Source of the DNA: an uncultured Planctomycetaceae bacterium
Lineage (GTDB): Bacteria > Planctomycetota > Planctomycetia > Planctomycetales > Planctomycetaceae
Assembly: GCA_903823545.1 (NCBI GenBank)
Contig: CAIJTL010001521.1
Coordinates: forward strand, 1-14,437
Direction of reading: 5' to 3'
Length of the DNA stretch: 14,437 bases
Part shown: positions 1 through 7,284 of the stretch, piece after piece
Layout of the letters: every line of letters begins with the position of its first letter
Position numbering within the stretch: position 1 is the first letter of the stretch
Position numbers and translations under genes: made by a program
The notes under the pieces: generated by a model
Database searches by the model: none
What the model was told of the DNA's origin: nothing
What the model saw: the letters and a program-made list of their open reading frames with translations, nothing else

Positions 1-657
1 ATCAAATTCGCGGAAATCAAATGGCGAGGGCAACCAAGCCAGCGGGCCTTTTCCGAGGGCGTTTACTCCTGGTTCGCCCCAGTTCAAAAAATCGGTAGGC
101 GGATAAAAACACCCGACCGCTTGCACTCGGCTCGATAGCCGATCGACAGGGTCTTTCGCGTTTGGATCACCATTCGCGCCGCTGGTCCCGATCATCAATG
201 ACAAGTGACCGCCGGCCGAACCACCTGTGATTCCGATTCTCTGCGGGTCAATTCGAAACTCTTCCGCTCGACTTCGGATGAATCGCACAGCTCTGTGCAT
301 GTCCGTCAAAACTTCGGGGATTGTGAATTTCGGCTGACTCCCATGAACGACTGCGAAGACTGTGTAACCACGCTTCAAGTAGGGCAAATAACTTTGCGGA
401 TTCACTCCACCATGATCCGAAAACCAACCGCCACTCACGACGGCAATGACCGCGGCACCGTTCGCTTTTTCTTTCGGGGTGAAGACGTCGAGCGTTAACG
501 CTGTGCCAAACTTACGTCCGTAAATCACATCCTCACGTCGAGTGTAGATTTCTGGATCAGCTGCATTCAATGACACGCAATGCGGCATCACTGCAAAGGA
601 CGCAATTACGAAGATCAGGGAGCAAACACATCGACGAGACTGGCTTGGCCGCAACAT
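1..657 (-). CDS. Secreted alpha/beta hydrolase (esterase/lipase-like), 3' end outside window
   Basis: The reading frame is open from an ATG at 657 to the window edge (219 residues, no stop), so the C-terminus is missing. The N-terminus is a signal peptide: basic residues (SQSRR), a hydrophobic stretch at about 11-25, and a likely signal peptidase I site near NAA-DP at residues 31-35. An SGGW turn at 75-78 fits an oxyanion-hole loop. GGSAGG at 145-150 holds the nucleophile Ser147 in a GxSxG elbow. These are hallmarks of the alpha/beta hydrolase superfamily, close to esterase/lipase or BD-FAE-type enzymes. The catalytic Asp and His would lie beyond the edge. A GGAG motif 6 bases before the ATG supports the start. 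The mature enzyme probably acts outside the cytoplasm on an ester. The substrate cannot be told. It follows the HD-GYP gene after 85 bp on the same strand. Confidence 0.85.
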   Translation of the reverse strand, partial: MLRPSQSRRCVCSLIFVIASFAVMPHCVSLNAADPEIYTRREDVIYGRKFGTALTLDVFTPKEKANGAAVIAVVSGGWFSDHGGVNPQSYLPYLKRGYTVFAVVHGSQPKFTIPEVLTDMHRAVRFIRSRAEEFRIDPQRIGITGGSAGGHLSLMIGTSGANGDPNAKDPVDRLSSRVQAVGCFYPPTDFLNWGEPGVNALGKGPLAWLPSPFDFREFD

Positions 658-742
658 AAATGGCTCCGAGTCATTCCATGGAGATACAACCAATTGTTCG
701 GTCGCAAATCGACCGCGCGAGTATGGCACGTACCCTACGGAT

Positions 743-1852
743 TCAACTCACGGAGACCAAGTCAGTCGGTGTCGAACGAGTTTCACTCGACTCAATTCCC
801 AACGAACCAAGCAGTTCGTCCAGTCGATCAAGATTGCTTGAAACCGACCTCATCGTCGGATCGAAAGACAATGCCCCTTCATCGCGATCCGTTCGGCCGC
901 TTGAATGTGACGGCCACGATCGAAGGAGTTCGACTGAAGTATCAATGTTCGAGAACGATTCGGAAATTGTTTTGATGCGACTTTCGATCGTCAAAAACAC
1001 TTCGACCAAGTCGGGATCAAACTGCGTTCCCGCACCGTCGCGAATCATTTCCACGCATTGATTATGCGGAAATGCCGGTTTGTAAATACGAGGCGACGAG
1101 AGAGCGTCATAGACGTCGGCAATCGCCACAATCCGAGCCGACAACGGAATCGCCGCCCCATGCAAACCATAGGGATAACCTTTGCCATCCCAACGCTCGT
1201 GATGGTACAGCGCGATTTCGTGAGCCATCTGCAAAAAGTTCGACGATCCCAAACGCTTTTCAACTTGCGTCAAACATTCGCTACTAATAAGTGGATGCCG
1301 CTCCATTTCACGACGCTCGGCGGGGGTCAATGCACCTGGTTTTTGCAGAATTTGATCCGCCACTCCAACCTTGCCGATATCGTGCAGCATCGCGCTCACT
1401 TCGATCAGCTTCAAATACTCCGTCGTAATGAGGTTCTGAAACTTTTCAGTTTGACCTAGCGCTGCTGTCAACTCGTGCGTGAAAAGCTTCATTCTTTGTA
1501 GATGCTGGCCGGTCATCGCGTCGCGTGACTCAGACAAATGAGCGAGTCCAAACATCACTGCCTGTTGTGTCCGAACCAGATCATCCTTGACTCGCTGAGC
1601 GGCAACTTCAGCTGCAATCTGACGCTGGCGAGTCGCATGCCTGAGCCACCACAAACCCGCGGTCAGCAGTACGCATTGAAAGCTAACGGTCAGCAGTAAA
1701 CTCGCTCCCATCGTGCTGGCGGAGGCCGTACTCGAAAGTAACCAACTCGGTAGCATTACAAGCCCGACCGCCAAACAGACAACTTGGCCAGCTATCAGCC
1801 ATGTGACGACTCGCCACGGATCATCTTTGGGGGACGGTTTTAAAACGGACAC
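743..1852 (-). CDS. Membrane-anchored HD-GYP domain phosphodiesterase (c-di-GMP hydrolase)
   Basis: This 369-residue protein has two predicted membrane helices (about 15-39 and 49-70), a charged helical or coiled linker (about 72-97) and a complete HD-GYP domain (about 98-290). Visible HD-GYP signatures are the HD pair in HDIGK (157-161), His186 in ERHP, His211, the HHERWDGKGYP block (217-227) and the later IADVYDAL and FDP motifs. In known members these residues bind a bi- or trinuclear metal site that degrades cyclic di-GMP to pGpG/GMP. No separate PAS, GAF or receiver domain is present; only the short loop between the helices could sense anything outside. The last 75 or so residues are polar and not conserved-looking. 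The start codon is GTG at 1852; an in-frame stop lies about 36 bases further upstream and no in-frame ATG intervenes. No strong Shine-Dalgarno was seen, so the start is less certain than the function. Confidence 0.9.
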   Translation of the reverse strand: MSVLKPSPKDDPWRVVTWLIAGQVVCLAVGLVMLPSWLLSSTASASTMGASLLLTVSFQCVLLTAGLWWLRHATRQRQIAAEVAAQRVKDDLVRTQQAVMFGLAHLSESRDAMTGQHLQRMKLFTHELTAALGQTEKFQNLITTEYLKLIEVSAMLHDIGKVGVADQILQKPGALTPAERREMERHPLISSECLTQVEKRLGSSNFLQMAHEIALYHHERWDGKGYPYGLHGAAIPLSARIVAIADVYDALSSPRIYKPAFPHNQCVEMIRDGAGTQFDPDLVEVFLTIESRIKTISESFSNIDTSVELLRSWPSHSSGRTDRDEGALSFDPTMRSVSSNLDRLDELLGSLGIESSETRSTPTDLVSVS

Positions 1853-2000
1853 GATCAGAACGCCTACAAAGTGCGAATTGAGAGAAATTCACCCTCTTAG
1901 TTCGTCGGAATTGCTCCGCCAAAAAAGCCTGTTTGAGTCATCTCGCTCGTTTGGTGAAATCTACGAATTGTGCCGATCACAACGCCTCATTTTTCGCTGA

Positions 2001-2030
2001 TTGACGCTTTGAAAATTCCCCCCGTACAAT
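2001..2030 (+). promoter_or_regulatory. Sigma70-type promoter of the nucleoside hydrolase gene
   Basis: TTGACG at 2001-2006 and TACAAT at 2025-2030 each match the housekeeping consensus at five of six bases. They are separated by 18 bp. Transcription would begin near 2037, about 27 bases before the GTG start of the nucleoside hydrolase and just before its AAGGAG ribosome-binding site. It is a sequence match only, but position and quality are good. Confidence 0.6.
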
Positions 2031-2050
2031 CCTGCCCTCATACTTGGTCG

Positions 2051-2056
2051 AAGGAG
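2051..2056 (+). promoter_or_regulatory. Ribosome-binding site fixing a GTG start
   Basis: AAGGAG stands 7 bases upstream of the GTG at 2064. This near-perfect anti-16S match decides for GTG as the start of the nucleoside hydrolase. Confidence 0.8.
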
Positions 2057-2063
2057 CGGACTC

Positions 2064-3023
2064 GTGCCACAAAAATTGATCATTGACGCTGACCCTGGTA
2101 TCGGCGACGCGATCGCAGTGGCGATTGCGATGCTTGATCCGGAAGTGGACCTTATCGCCGTGACTGCGACTGCCGGTTGCGTTTCTGGTGCTTCGGCCAC
2201 ACGCAATCTGCAAACGGTCATTGAACTGATCGATCCACCGAAATGGCCACGACTGGGAGCATCGGAGTCTCGACTCCCTTCGCCCAGCGGTGATGCGACT
2301 CGCGGCTACATCGACCCGGTGCTGCTCAACGGAAAGACCGGATTGGGAGATGGTTCGATCCCCGTCGCTGAACTCCACAAACCACATGACGCGATCAAGT
2401 TGCTCACCGAACAAGTTCGATTATTCCCGCAAGAAATCACGTTATTGACGCTGGGGCCGCTTACAAATCTGCTCGCCGCACAAGAACGTGATCCAGAGTT
2501 TTTGTCGCTACTTCGATCCGTCGTTTGCCTTGGCGGTTCAGTATCCGTCGGCGGAGACGCAACTGCCGCCGCTGAATTCAACATGCTGGCCGATCCCGAA
2601 GCTGCCCAAAAAGTATTGAAGTTTCCTGCGATGAAATCGCTTGTGCCACTCGATGCCACCCAGCAAGTGGTTCTCAACTACGATCAGTTCGCAAGACTTT
2701 CAGATGTCGGGATCTCACGAGCCGGAAAAGTGCTGCTGGAATGGCTGCAATTCGGACTCCGTGCGTCACATGAGCACCTTGGCCTCGAGGGTTTCTCTTT
2801 GCGGGAGATCGTAGCATTGGTTGCGGTGATTCAAGACCGACTGGTCCAGACAGCCTCACACGCGATTGATATCGAAACTTATTCTGGAATCTGCCGAGGT
2901 GCGACGGTGTTCGATCGACGTACTTCTCGCAAATGGCAGAGCAACATCGACGTCGTGGAGTCGGTCGATGTCCAAGGTGTGCTCGACTACTTCGGACGAA
3001 TGCTTCGCCGAACGGAGATTTGA
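2064..3023 (+). CDS. Nucleoside hydrolase family protein with altered catalytic residues
   Basis: The 319-residue protein aligns over its whole length with the inosine/uridine-preferring nucleoside hydrolase fold (ribohydrolases that split nucleosides into base and ribose). Recognisable blocks are DADPGIGD (8-15) at the N-terminus, NGKTGLG (89-95), LGPLTN (130-135), the LGGS...EFNMLADPEA block (156-180, with Glu171 and Asn173), and the C-terminal IDIETYSG region. Canonical members have D-x-D-P-G-x-D-D; here the first Asp of the final pair is Gly14. The canonical His-Asp near the C-terminus appears as Arg247-Glu248, and the usual His in the HGxxGxG loop is Asn89. Asp8, Asp10, Asp15, Thr134 and Asn173 are kept. 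Substrate and even activity are therefore uncertain. There is no signal peptide, so it is cytoplasmic. Start is GTG with AAGGAG 7 bases upstream. It is transcribed divergently from the HD-GYP gene and convergently with the protease. Confidence 0.88.
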   Translation: MPQKLIIDADPGIGDAIAVAIAMLDPEVDLIAVTATAGCVSGASATRNLQTVIELIDPPKWPRLGASESRLPSPSGDATRGYIDPVLLNGKTGLGDGSIPVAELHKPHDAIKLLTEQVRLFPQEITLLTLGPLTNLLAAQERDPEFLSLLRSVVCLGGSVSVGGDATAAAEFNMLADPEAAQKVLKFPAMKSLVPLDATQQVVLNYDQFARLSDVGISRAGKVLLEWLQFGLRASHEHLGLEGFSLREIVALVAVIQDRLVQTASHAIDIETYSGICRGATVFDRRTSRKWQSNIDVVESVDVQGVLDYFGRMLRRTEI

Positions 3024-3057
3024 GCGTTCTCGGCTGCAATATATGAAAACGCTCAAA
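3019..3057. repeat. 10-bp perfect inverted repeat overlapping the nucleoside hydrolase stop codon
   Basis: TTTGAGCGTT (3019-3028) and AACGCTCAAA (3048-3057) are exact reverse complements around a 19-base spacer. The left arm includes the TGA stop of the nucleoside hydrolase. It lies in the 90-bp gap between two converging genes, where a bidirectional terminator would be expected. Neither side is followed by a clear T run, so it is not a canonical intrinsic terminator. Confidence 0.5.
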
Positions 3058-3113
3058 ATCCTGCCGATTCAAGCCGCCCTCGAATCGCACACTCTTGATC
3101 GCACTTCTGTTCC

Positions 3114-4595
3114 TCAGATTGCGACACTATTCGCACGTTGCCAGACAATAACGATTCGTTCTGTCTGACCGTCATTCGACCGTCTCAAGACCTCTACAAT
3201 TGCGCGTTCCCCTTCAGGAGTTCGTGAAGCAGCTTTTTCCAAATCGCTGGCTGTTCGAATTGGAACTCCCGCAAAGCGCTCGATGACATCGCCGGCCTGC
3301 AGGCCCGCTTCAGTCCGTGCGACATTTTGACTCAATAGTCGGCTTAGTGCGCGATGATTGCGAGTCACCAGAACTCCAGACGTCCGTGAATCTAGTCCCA
3401 ATTGCGGGGCGATTTGGGAATCGATCGGACATACCGACAAGCTCATCAACTCGACATCAACGTCGGCTTTGCTTTGTTGAGGAGCCGCTGGAGCCGAATC
3501 ATCTTCGGCAACAGATCGATCGCTCAGATCAACATAAATCGTCACCTTTTCGCCACGACGAAGGACCGAAAGCCGGACTCGCTTTCCGACGGGCGACAGG
3601 CTTACGACATTGATCAAGTGGTTTTCGTCATGAATATCAGTGCCGTCAAAACTCAGAATCACATCGTCCTTGACCAGCTTTGCACGCGACGCCGGCGTAT
3701 TGGGGTAAACGGCCAAAACCCGAGCACCACGAGCACGATCAAGCTTCAGCGCCGCCGCTTTTTGAGCGTTGAAATCCGGGTCTAACTTCACTCCAAGATA
3801 CGCTCGATAAACCTTTCCGTATTCCAATAATTGGTCGACGACACGACTAACGAGGTTACTCGGAATGCTGAAACCAATTCCCTCGTTGCCGCCACTGTTG
3901 GACGCGATTGCCGTATTGATGCCGACGATTCGCCCCGTGAGATCAACGAGTGGTCCACCACTGTTACCTGGATTAATTGCGGCGTCTGTTTGAATAAAAT
4001 CTTGGTTGAGCACGCCACGGTCACCCAGCTTGAGCGATCGACGACTCTTTGCGCTGACGATGCCGAACGTCACTGACTGACTCAGTCCGAACGGGCTGCC
4101 GACCGCAAGGACTGGATGTCCGATTTCAACAGCATCGCTATCCGCCCACGTCGCTGCGGTCAGGCCATCAACCGGAATTTTCAACACAGCGATGTCAGAT
4201 GCTTCGTCTTCCCAAACTCGTTCAGGATGAATCATGCGACCGTCAACGAGAGTCACCGAAATCTCTGGTAACTTTGCATTCGCGATGACATGCCGATTTG
4301 TGACAACATACTCACCGGGAATGCGATTCCCGCGGACGATCACCCCTGACCCAGTCTCCTCCACTTCGCCACGCAACGCGGTGCGATGGATACTTTCGAT
4401 GTGAACCACGCTCGGAGATATCTGCTTTGAAATCTTCGACATCACCCTTCCGGCATCTCGCAACGCGTTCGTCGGGCCATCGAATTCATTGGCCACTTGC
4501 CGAATATCTGGGTCAGCCCGCAACGCCTCGAACGCGCACCAGCCGCTGAGTAAAATGAAAACTGCTGACCACACGAATTTGGATCGAAGTCTCAT
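3114..4595 (-). CDS. Membrane-anchored HtrA/DegP-like serine protease with two PDZ domains
   Basis: The protein has 493 residues from the preferred ATG. A hydrophobic helix at about 8-24 serves as signal anchor or signal peptide and places the enzyme in the periplasm. The trypsin-like domain (about 55-255) has a complete triad: His102 (TNRHV), Asp134 (SDIAVLKI) and Ser212 (NPGNSGGPL). Two PDZ-like domains follow (about 262-356 and 382-485), joined by an Ala/Ser/Asp/Gln-rich linker. This is the DegP/DegS/HtrA layout used for envelope protein quality control and regulated proteolysis. A GTG 15 bases further upstream (4610) could also start the frame, but GAGG lies 9 bases before the ATG at 4595, inside that extension, so 4595 is preferred. 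It is the last of five minus-strand genes and converges on the nucleoside hydrolase. Its substrate and any sigma-E-type control cannot be seen. Confidence 0.93.
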   Translation of the reverse strand: MRLRSKFVWSAVFILLSGWCAFEALRADPDIRQVANEFDGPTNALRDAGRVMSKISKQISPSVVHIESIHRTALRGEVEETGSGVIVRGNRIPGEYVVTNRHVIANAKLPEISVTLVDGRMIHPERVWEDEASDIAVLKIPVDGLTAATWADSDAVEIGHPVLAVGSPFGLSQSVTFGIVSAKSRRSLKLGDRGVLNQDFIQTDAAINPGNSGGPLVDLTGRIVGINTAIASNSGGNEGIGFSIPSNLVSRVVDQLLEYGKVYRAYLGVKLDPDFNAQKAAALKLDRARGARVLAVYPNTPASRAKLVKDDVILSFDGTDIHDENHLINVVSLSPVGKRVRLSVLRRGEKVTIYVDLSDRSVAEDDSAPAAPQQSKADVDVELMSLSVCPIDSQIAPQLGLDSRTSGVLVTRNHRALSRLLSQNVARTEAGLQAGDVIERFAGVPIRTASDLEKAASRTPEGERAIVEVLRRSNDGQTERIVIVWQRANSVAI

Positions 4596-4919
4596 CGCTT
4601 TCGCCCTCACCGCGCGTGAATGAACTCACGCTGTGGACTCAACGCACCAACGCACCACGGTTGATCGTCGAACGGCCCGGTGAAACCGCTTGGTTTCATG
4701 TTGCCGAACACTCACGTCGAACAAGTCCTGCCAGACATACCGAGCGTGCGAGTCGCGTGAACGTGGCAAAGCCTGCGGGTGAGGTAAGAGGAAACTCGAA
4801 ACCCGAAACCCGAAATCAGAAACCCGAACAAGTGCAACGCTGTGGTGAACTGAGTGCTTACCAACTACCAGAAGTCAGTTTTGCACCTTCGAGTTTCGGA
4901 TTTCGAGTTTCGAGCTTTC
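4596..4919. other. Intergenic region between the recombinase and protease genes; no gene
   Basis: These 324 bp hold no convincing coding sequence on either strand. The half next to the recombinase is a large inverted heptamer repeat (separate entry). The half next to the protease carries a perfect 7-bp hairpin with a GCTT loop (TGAAACC 4681-4687, GGTTTCA 4692-4698) about 90 bases upstream of the protease start. It also has a tandem pair of CAACGCAC at 4640-4655. The protease promoter should be here, but no convincing -35/-10 pair was identified. Confidence 0.6.
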
Positions 4920-4929
4920 TCATCCTCTC
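4781..4929. repeat. Large inverted repeat built of degenerate GAAAYYC heptamers
   Basis: The left part (4791-4829) is a 7-bp tandem array on the plus strand: GAAACTC, GAAACCC, GAAACCC, GAAATCA, GAAACCC. The right part (about 4888-4920) carries the same heptamers on the minus strand. Inside, GTGCAA (4831-4836) pairs with TTGCAC (4881-4886) and AACTGA (4848-4853) pairs with TCAGTT (4875-4880). Outside, the similarity continues to about 4781 and 4929. The whole can fold into one long imperfect hairpin with a roughly 20-base loop. The right arm begins directly at the stop codon of the recombinase gene, so it could act as a terminator or be a dispersed repeat of the genome. Confidence 0.7.
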
Positions 4930-5912
4930 GGATGACACTTCGCATGAACGGCCTTAAGGCGTGAATGTTCGACGTGCGTGTAGATTTGCGTCGTTGCGAT
5001 GTTGGCATGTCCGAGAAGCTCTTGTAACGCCCGAATCTCGGCGCCACCCGCCAACATATGCGTTGCAAAACTATGCCGTAACGTGTGCGGGCTCACCTGA
5101 TCGCTACAACCTACGCGAGCCGCATACTTTTTCACGAGCTGCCAAATCATGATTCGAGTCAGGCCGGTTCCGCGTCGCGTTACGAACAACCAATCGGCTG
5201 CACGCCGCGACACGATCTGAGACCGCTCGTGATCTACGTAAGCCTCGATCGCCAAACGAGCAACCGGATTCAAGCCAACTATTCGTTCTTTGTTTCCTTT
5301 GCCCAAACAGCGGCAATAGTTCTCGTCCAGATGAACGTCTTGAAGCTTCAAATTGGAAACCTCAGACGCTCGACATCCCGTTGCGTATAACAAACACAAC
5401 AACGCTCGATCACGTAACGGGCAACGGTCATCGGTACACGGCGCGGCGATCAACTGATTGACCTTTTCCGGCGAAAGCACCTTCGGCAGATGTTGCCAGA
5501 GCTTTGGCGAACTCATCAGGTCCGCGACACTCTCCAGCAAGATCCCTTCGAGCACCAAGAAGCGGAACAGCATCTTGATGGAGACCAAGTGCCTCGCAAT
5601 TGTACTCGCCGCAAGTTTTCGTTCGTGTAACCACTGCAGGTGCCCAGTCAGCGTCGCCAAGCTCACCTCGTTTAGAGTCGTCGGCCCGTGTTCCCGAAAC
5701 CATTCGGAGAATTGGTTAAGGTCAGTCTGATACGCCGCAATCGTGTTTCGCGACATTCCACATTCAGCCTGAAGGTAATGCACGAACGAAACGACATACC
5801 CAGCCAACTCTACTGGTTGAGCCGAATTTGCCGTCGCAACACCGGGACGCACAGGTCGTCGCCGTTCGCCCATCATCGACTCCATGAGATCGCAGTTAGG
5901 ACAGGATGTCAT
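4920..5912 (-). CDS. xerD: XerC/XerD-type tyrosine recombinase
   Basis: The 330-residue protein has the two-domain plan of Xer recombinases. An N-terminal SAM-like core-binding domain spans about 36-125 and contains an MSRNTIAAYQTDL motif (53-65). The catalytic domain spans about 145-325. All six catalytic positions are present: Arg181 (GCRASE), Lys205 (GKGNKER), His276 and Arg279 (HTLRHSFATH), His302 (GHANIATT) and the nucleophile Tyr311 (IYTHV). Xer enzymes resolve chromosome dimers at dif together with FtsK. It resembles XerD more than an integron or phage integrase; XerC and XerD cannot be separated safely by eye. About 35 extra N-terminal residues precede the usual family start. ATGs at 5885, 5876 and 5873 are alternatives, and the ATG at 5912 sits inside a 9-bp inverted repeat. 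No dif-like site was recognised nearby. Confidence 0.9.
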   Translation of the reverse strand: MTSCPNCDLMESMMGERRRPVRPGVATANSAQPVELAGYVVSFVHYLQAECGMSRNTIAAYQTDLNQFSEWFREHGPTTLNEVSLATLTGHLQWLHERKLAASTIARHLVSIKMLFRFLVLEGILLESVADLMSSPKLWQHLPKVLSPEKVNQLIAAPCTDDRCPLRDRALLCLLYATGCRASEVSNLKLQDVHLDENYCRCLGKGNKERIVGLNPVARLAIEAYVDHERSQIVSRRAADWLFVTRRGTGLTRIMIWQLVKKYAARVGCSDQVSPHTLRHSFATHMLAGGAEIRALQELLGHANIATTQIYTHVEHSRLKAVHAKCHPRG

Positions 5913-5940
5913 ACCCGTCGGGGATTAGACCACGGGTATG
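5910..5940 (-). promoter_or_regulatory. Inverted repeat overlapping the annotated recombinase start codon
   Basis: CATACCCGT (5910-5918) and ACGGGTATG (5932-5940) are exact reverse complements with a 13-base loop. On the minus-strand transcript the 3' arm ends with the ATG of the longest recombinase frame, so the hairpin would hide that start codon. It may be an operator or a translational control hairpin, or it may mean that the true start is one of the ATGs 27-39 bases downstream. Confidence 0.45.
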
Positions 5941-6028
5941 CGTGCCCGACTTAACTACAAGATCGTCTGGCGCAGGGCAGGGCAGGGAGCCTATTTCTGA
6001 ACGGAGTCATCAATGGAACCTGTCGCAA

Positions 6029-7136
6029 TTACTTGCCTATCTTCCATCGCAAGTAGGCTTCGAGGAATCCGTCGATCCCGCCGTCGAGCACGGGTTGAGG
6101 ATTTCCGACTCGCATTCCAGTGCGAGCGTCTTTTACGAACTGATCTGGGTTGAGCACATAGTGCCGCACAGGTTCGCCGCCAAAGCCGATCTTCGTCTTG
6201 CTGCCCCGTTTTGCAGCGAGTTCTGCTTCTCGTTTGTCGCTTTGAATTTGATACAGCTTGGCGATGAGCATCTTTTTCGCGGCAGATTTATTCTTCTGCT
6301 GAGATCGTTCGTTCTGACATGCCGCAACAACTCCCGTCGGGATATGCGTTAGTCGTACCGCTGAATCTGTTTTGTTGACGTGTTGACCACCGGCGCCGCC
6401 CGCGCGGTAAGTATCAACACGGACGTCGTTCTCCCAATCGACCTCAATCTCGACGTTCTCGTCTACTTCAGGAGTGATATCGACCGCGGCAAACGACGTC
6501 TGTCGCCGTGCCGCAGAGTCAAACGGGCTAATGCGGATGAGTCGGTGGACTCCCATTTCGCCTTTGAGATAGCCGTAAACATAGTCGCCGCGAATCGCAA
6601 TCGTCGCATTACGAATCCCCGCCTCTTCACCCGGCGAGCGATCCAATTCCTCCGTAGCAAAACCGTGCTCTTCGGCCCAACGAAGATACATACGCAAGAG
6701 CATCTCGGCCCAATCGGCGGAGTCAGTACCACCTTCGCCCGCTTGAACTTGAATGTACGCGCCGCAGACGTCCTCCGGTGCAGACATCATCTCTTGCAGT
6801 TCGAGCGCTTCGAGTTGGCTCTTAACGTTTTCCAAGAGATCCGCCAGCTCTCGCTCGCTTTCGCCGGAGTCATCATCTTCAGCGAACTCGATCAGCACCT
6901 GCATGTCATCGACGGCCGTTTGCAACGCCATCAAGGGCTTCGTGATCGCGTTGAGTTGCCTCAACTCCGTCACCATCGCCTGAGCTTTTTCCTGGTTGTC
7001 CCAGAAACCGGTCCCTGCCATCGCGGCATTGATTTCCTCAATGCGTTTTTGCTTGATGACCAAGTCAAAGAGAGTCCCGCAGGTGCAAGATGCGGGCCCG
7101 AACGTCATCGCAGTTTTCGCGAAGTACGTGATCCAT
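6029..7136 (-). CDS. prfB: Peptide chain release factor 2, expressed by programmed +1 frameshifting
   Basis: RF2 ends translation at UGA and UAA. Translation starts at the ATG at 7136, with AAGGA 9 bases upstream. Frame 0 gives 23 codons and meets TGA at 7067-7065 in the context CTT TGA C. Skipping one base continues without interruption to 6029, giving a 368-residue protein (E. coli RF2 has 365). The junction sequence reads ...RDSL-DLVIKQKRIEE, as expected for the family. The specificity tripeptide SPF is at 203-205 and the peptidyl-tRNA hydrolysis motif GGQ at 249-251 in a GGAGGQHVN block. Without the frameshift the gene would look like a truncated protein lacking its natural start. Autoregulation is well known: low RF2 slows termination at the in-frame UGA and favours the shift. 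Neighbours are the recombinase downstream and rfbB upstream, both on the same strand. Confidence 0.96.
7064..7078 (-). promoter_or_regulatory. prfB programmed +1 frameshift site (CTT TGA C)
   Basis: On the minus strand the slippery codon CTT (7070-7068) precedes the in-frame TGA (7067-7065) and a C (7064), the bases conserved in bacterial RF2 genes. A GGGA (7078-7075) lies 4 bases upstream of CTT, near the place of the stimulatory Shine-Dalgarno-like element, but it matches that element less well than E. coli AGGGGG. Confidence 0.92.
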
Positions 7137-7284
7137 GTGAATTAGTCCTTATGACGCAGGTAACTTTGGGGCGGGGAGAAATATCCGAACGCGACGAGGA
7201 TTGCCAGGGTACGAGAAGAGATTGAGCGTCAGATATTCCTGACCTTCTTAACTTTTTGAGCGACGAACAATTCCCTACTGCAAT

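Noticed and set aside
580..1061. Overlapping plus-strand open frames opposite the hydrolase and HD-GYP genes
   Set aside because: Both are antisense to strongly supported genes and encode Ser/Arg-rich sequence without any motif.
4791..4829. Heptamer array considered as a CRISPR array
   Set aside because: The period is 7 bp without spacers, and no cas genes are present.
5913..6028. GCAGG tandem (three copies at 5972-5986) between prfB and the recombinase
   Set aside because: It is a short three-copy run with no other structure and is too small to support a functional call.
6380..7225. Long plus-strand open frame (281 codons) antisense to prfB
   Set aside because: It lies opposite the well-conserved RF2 body and its upstream region, and its translation has no recognisable domain. 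It is a shadow of the codon bias of prfB.
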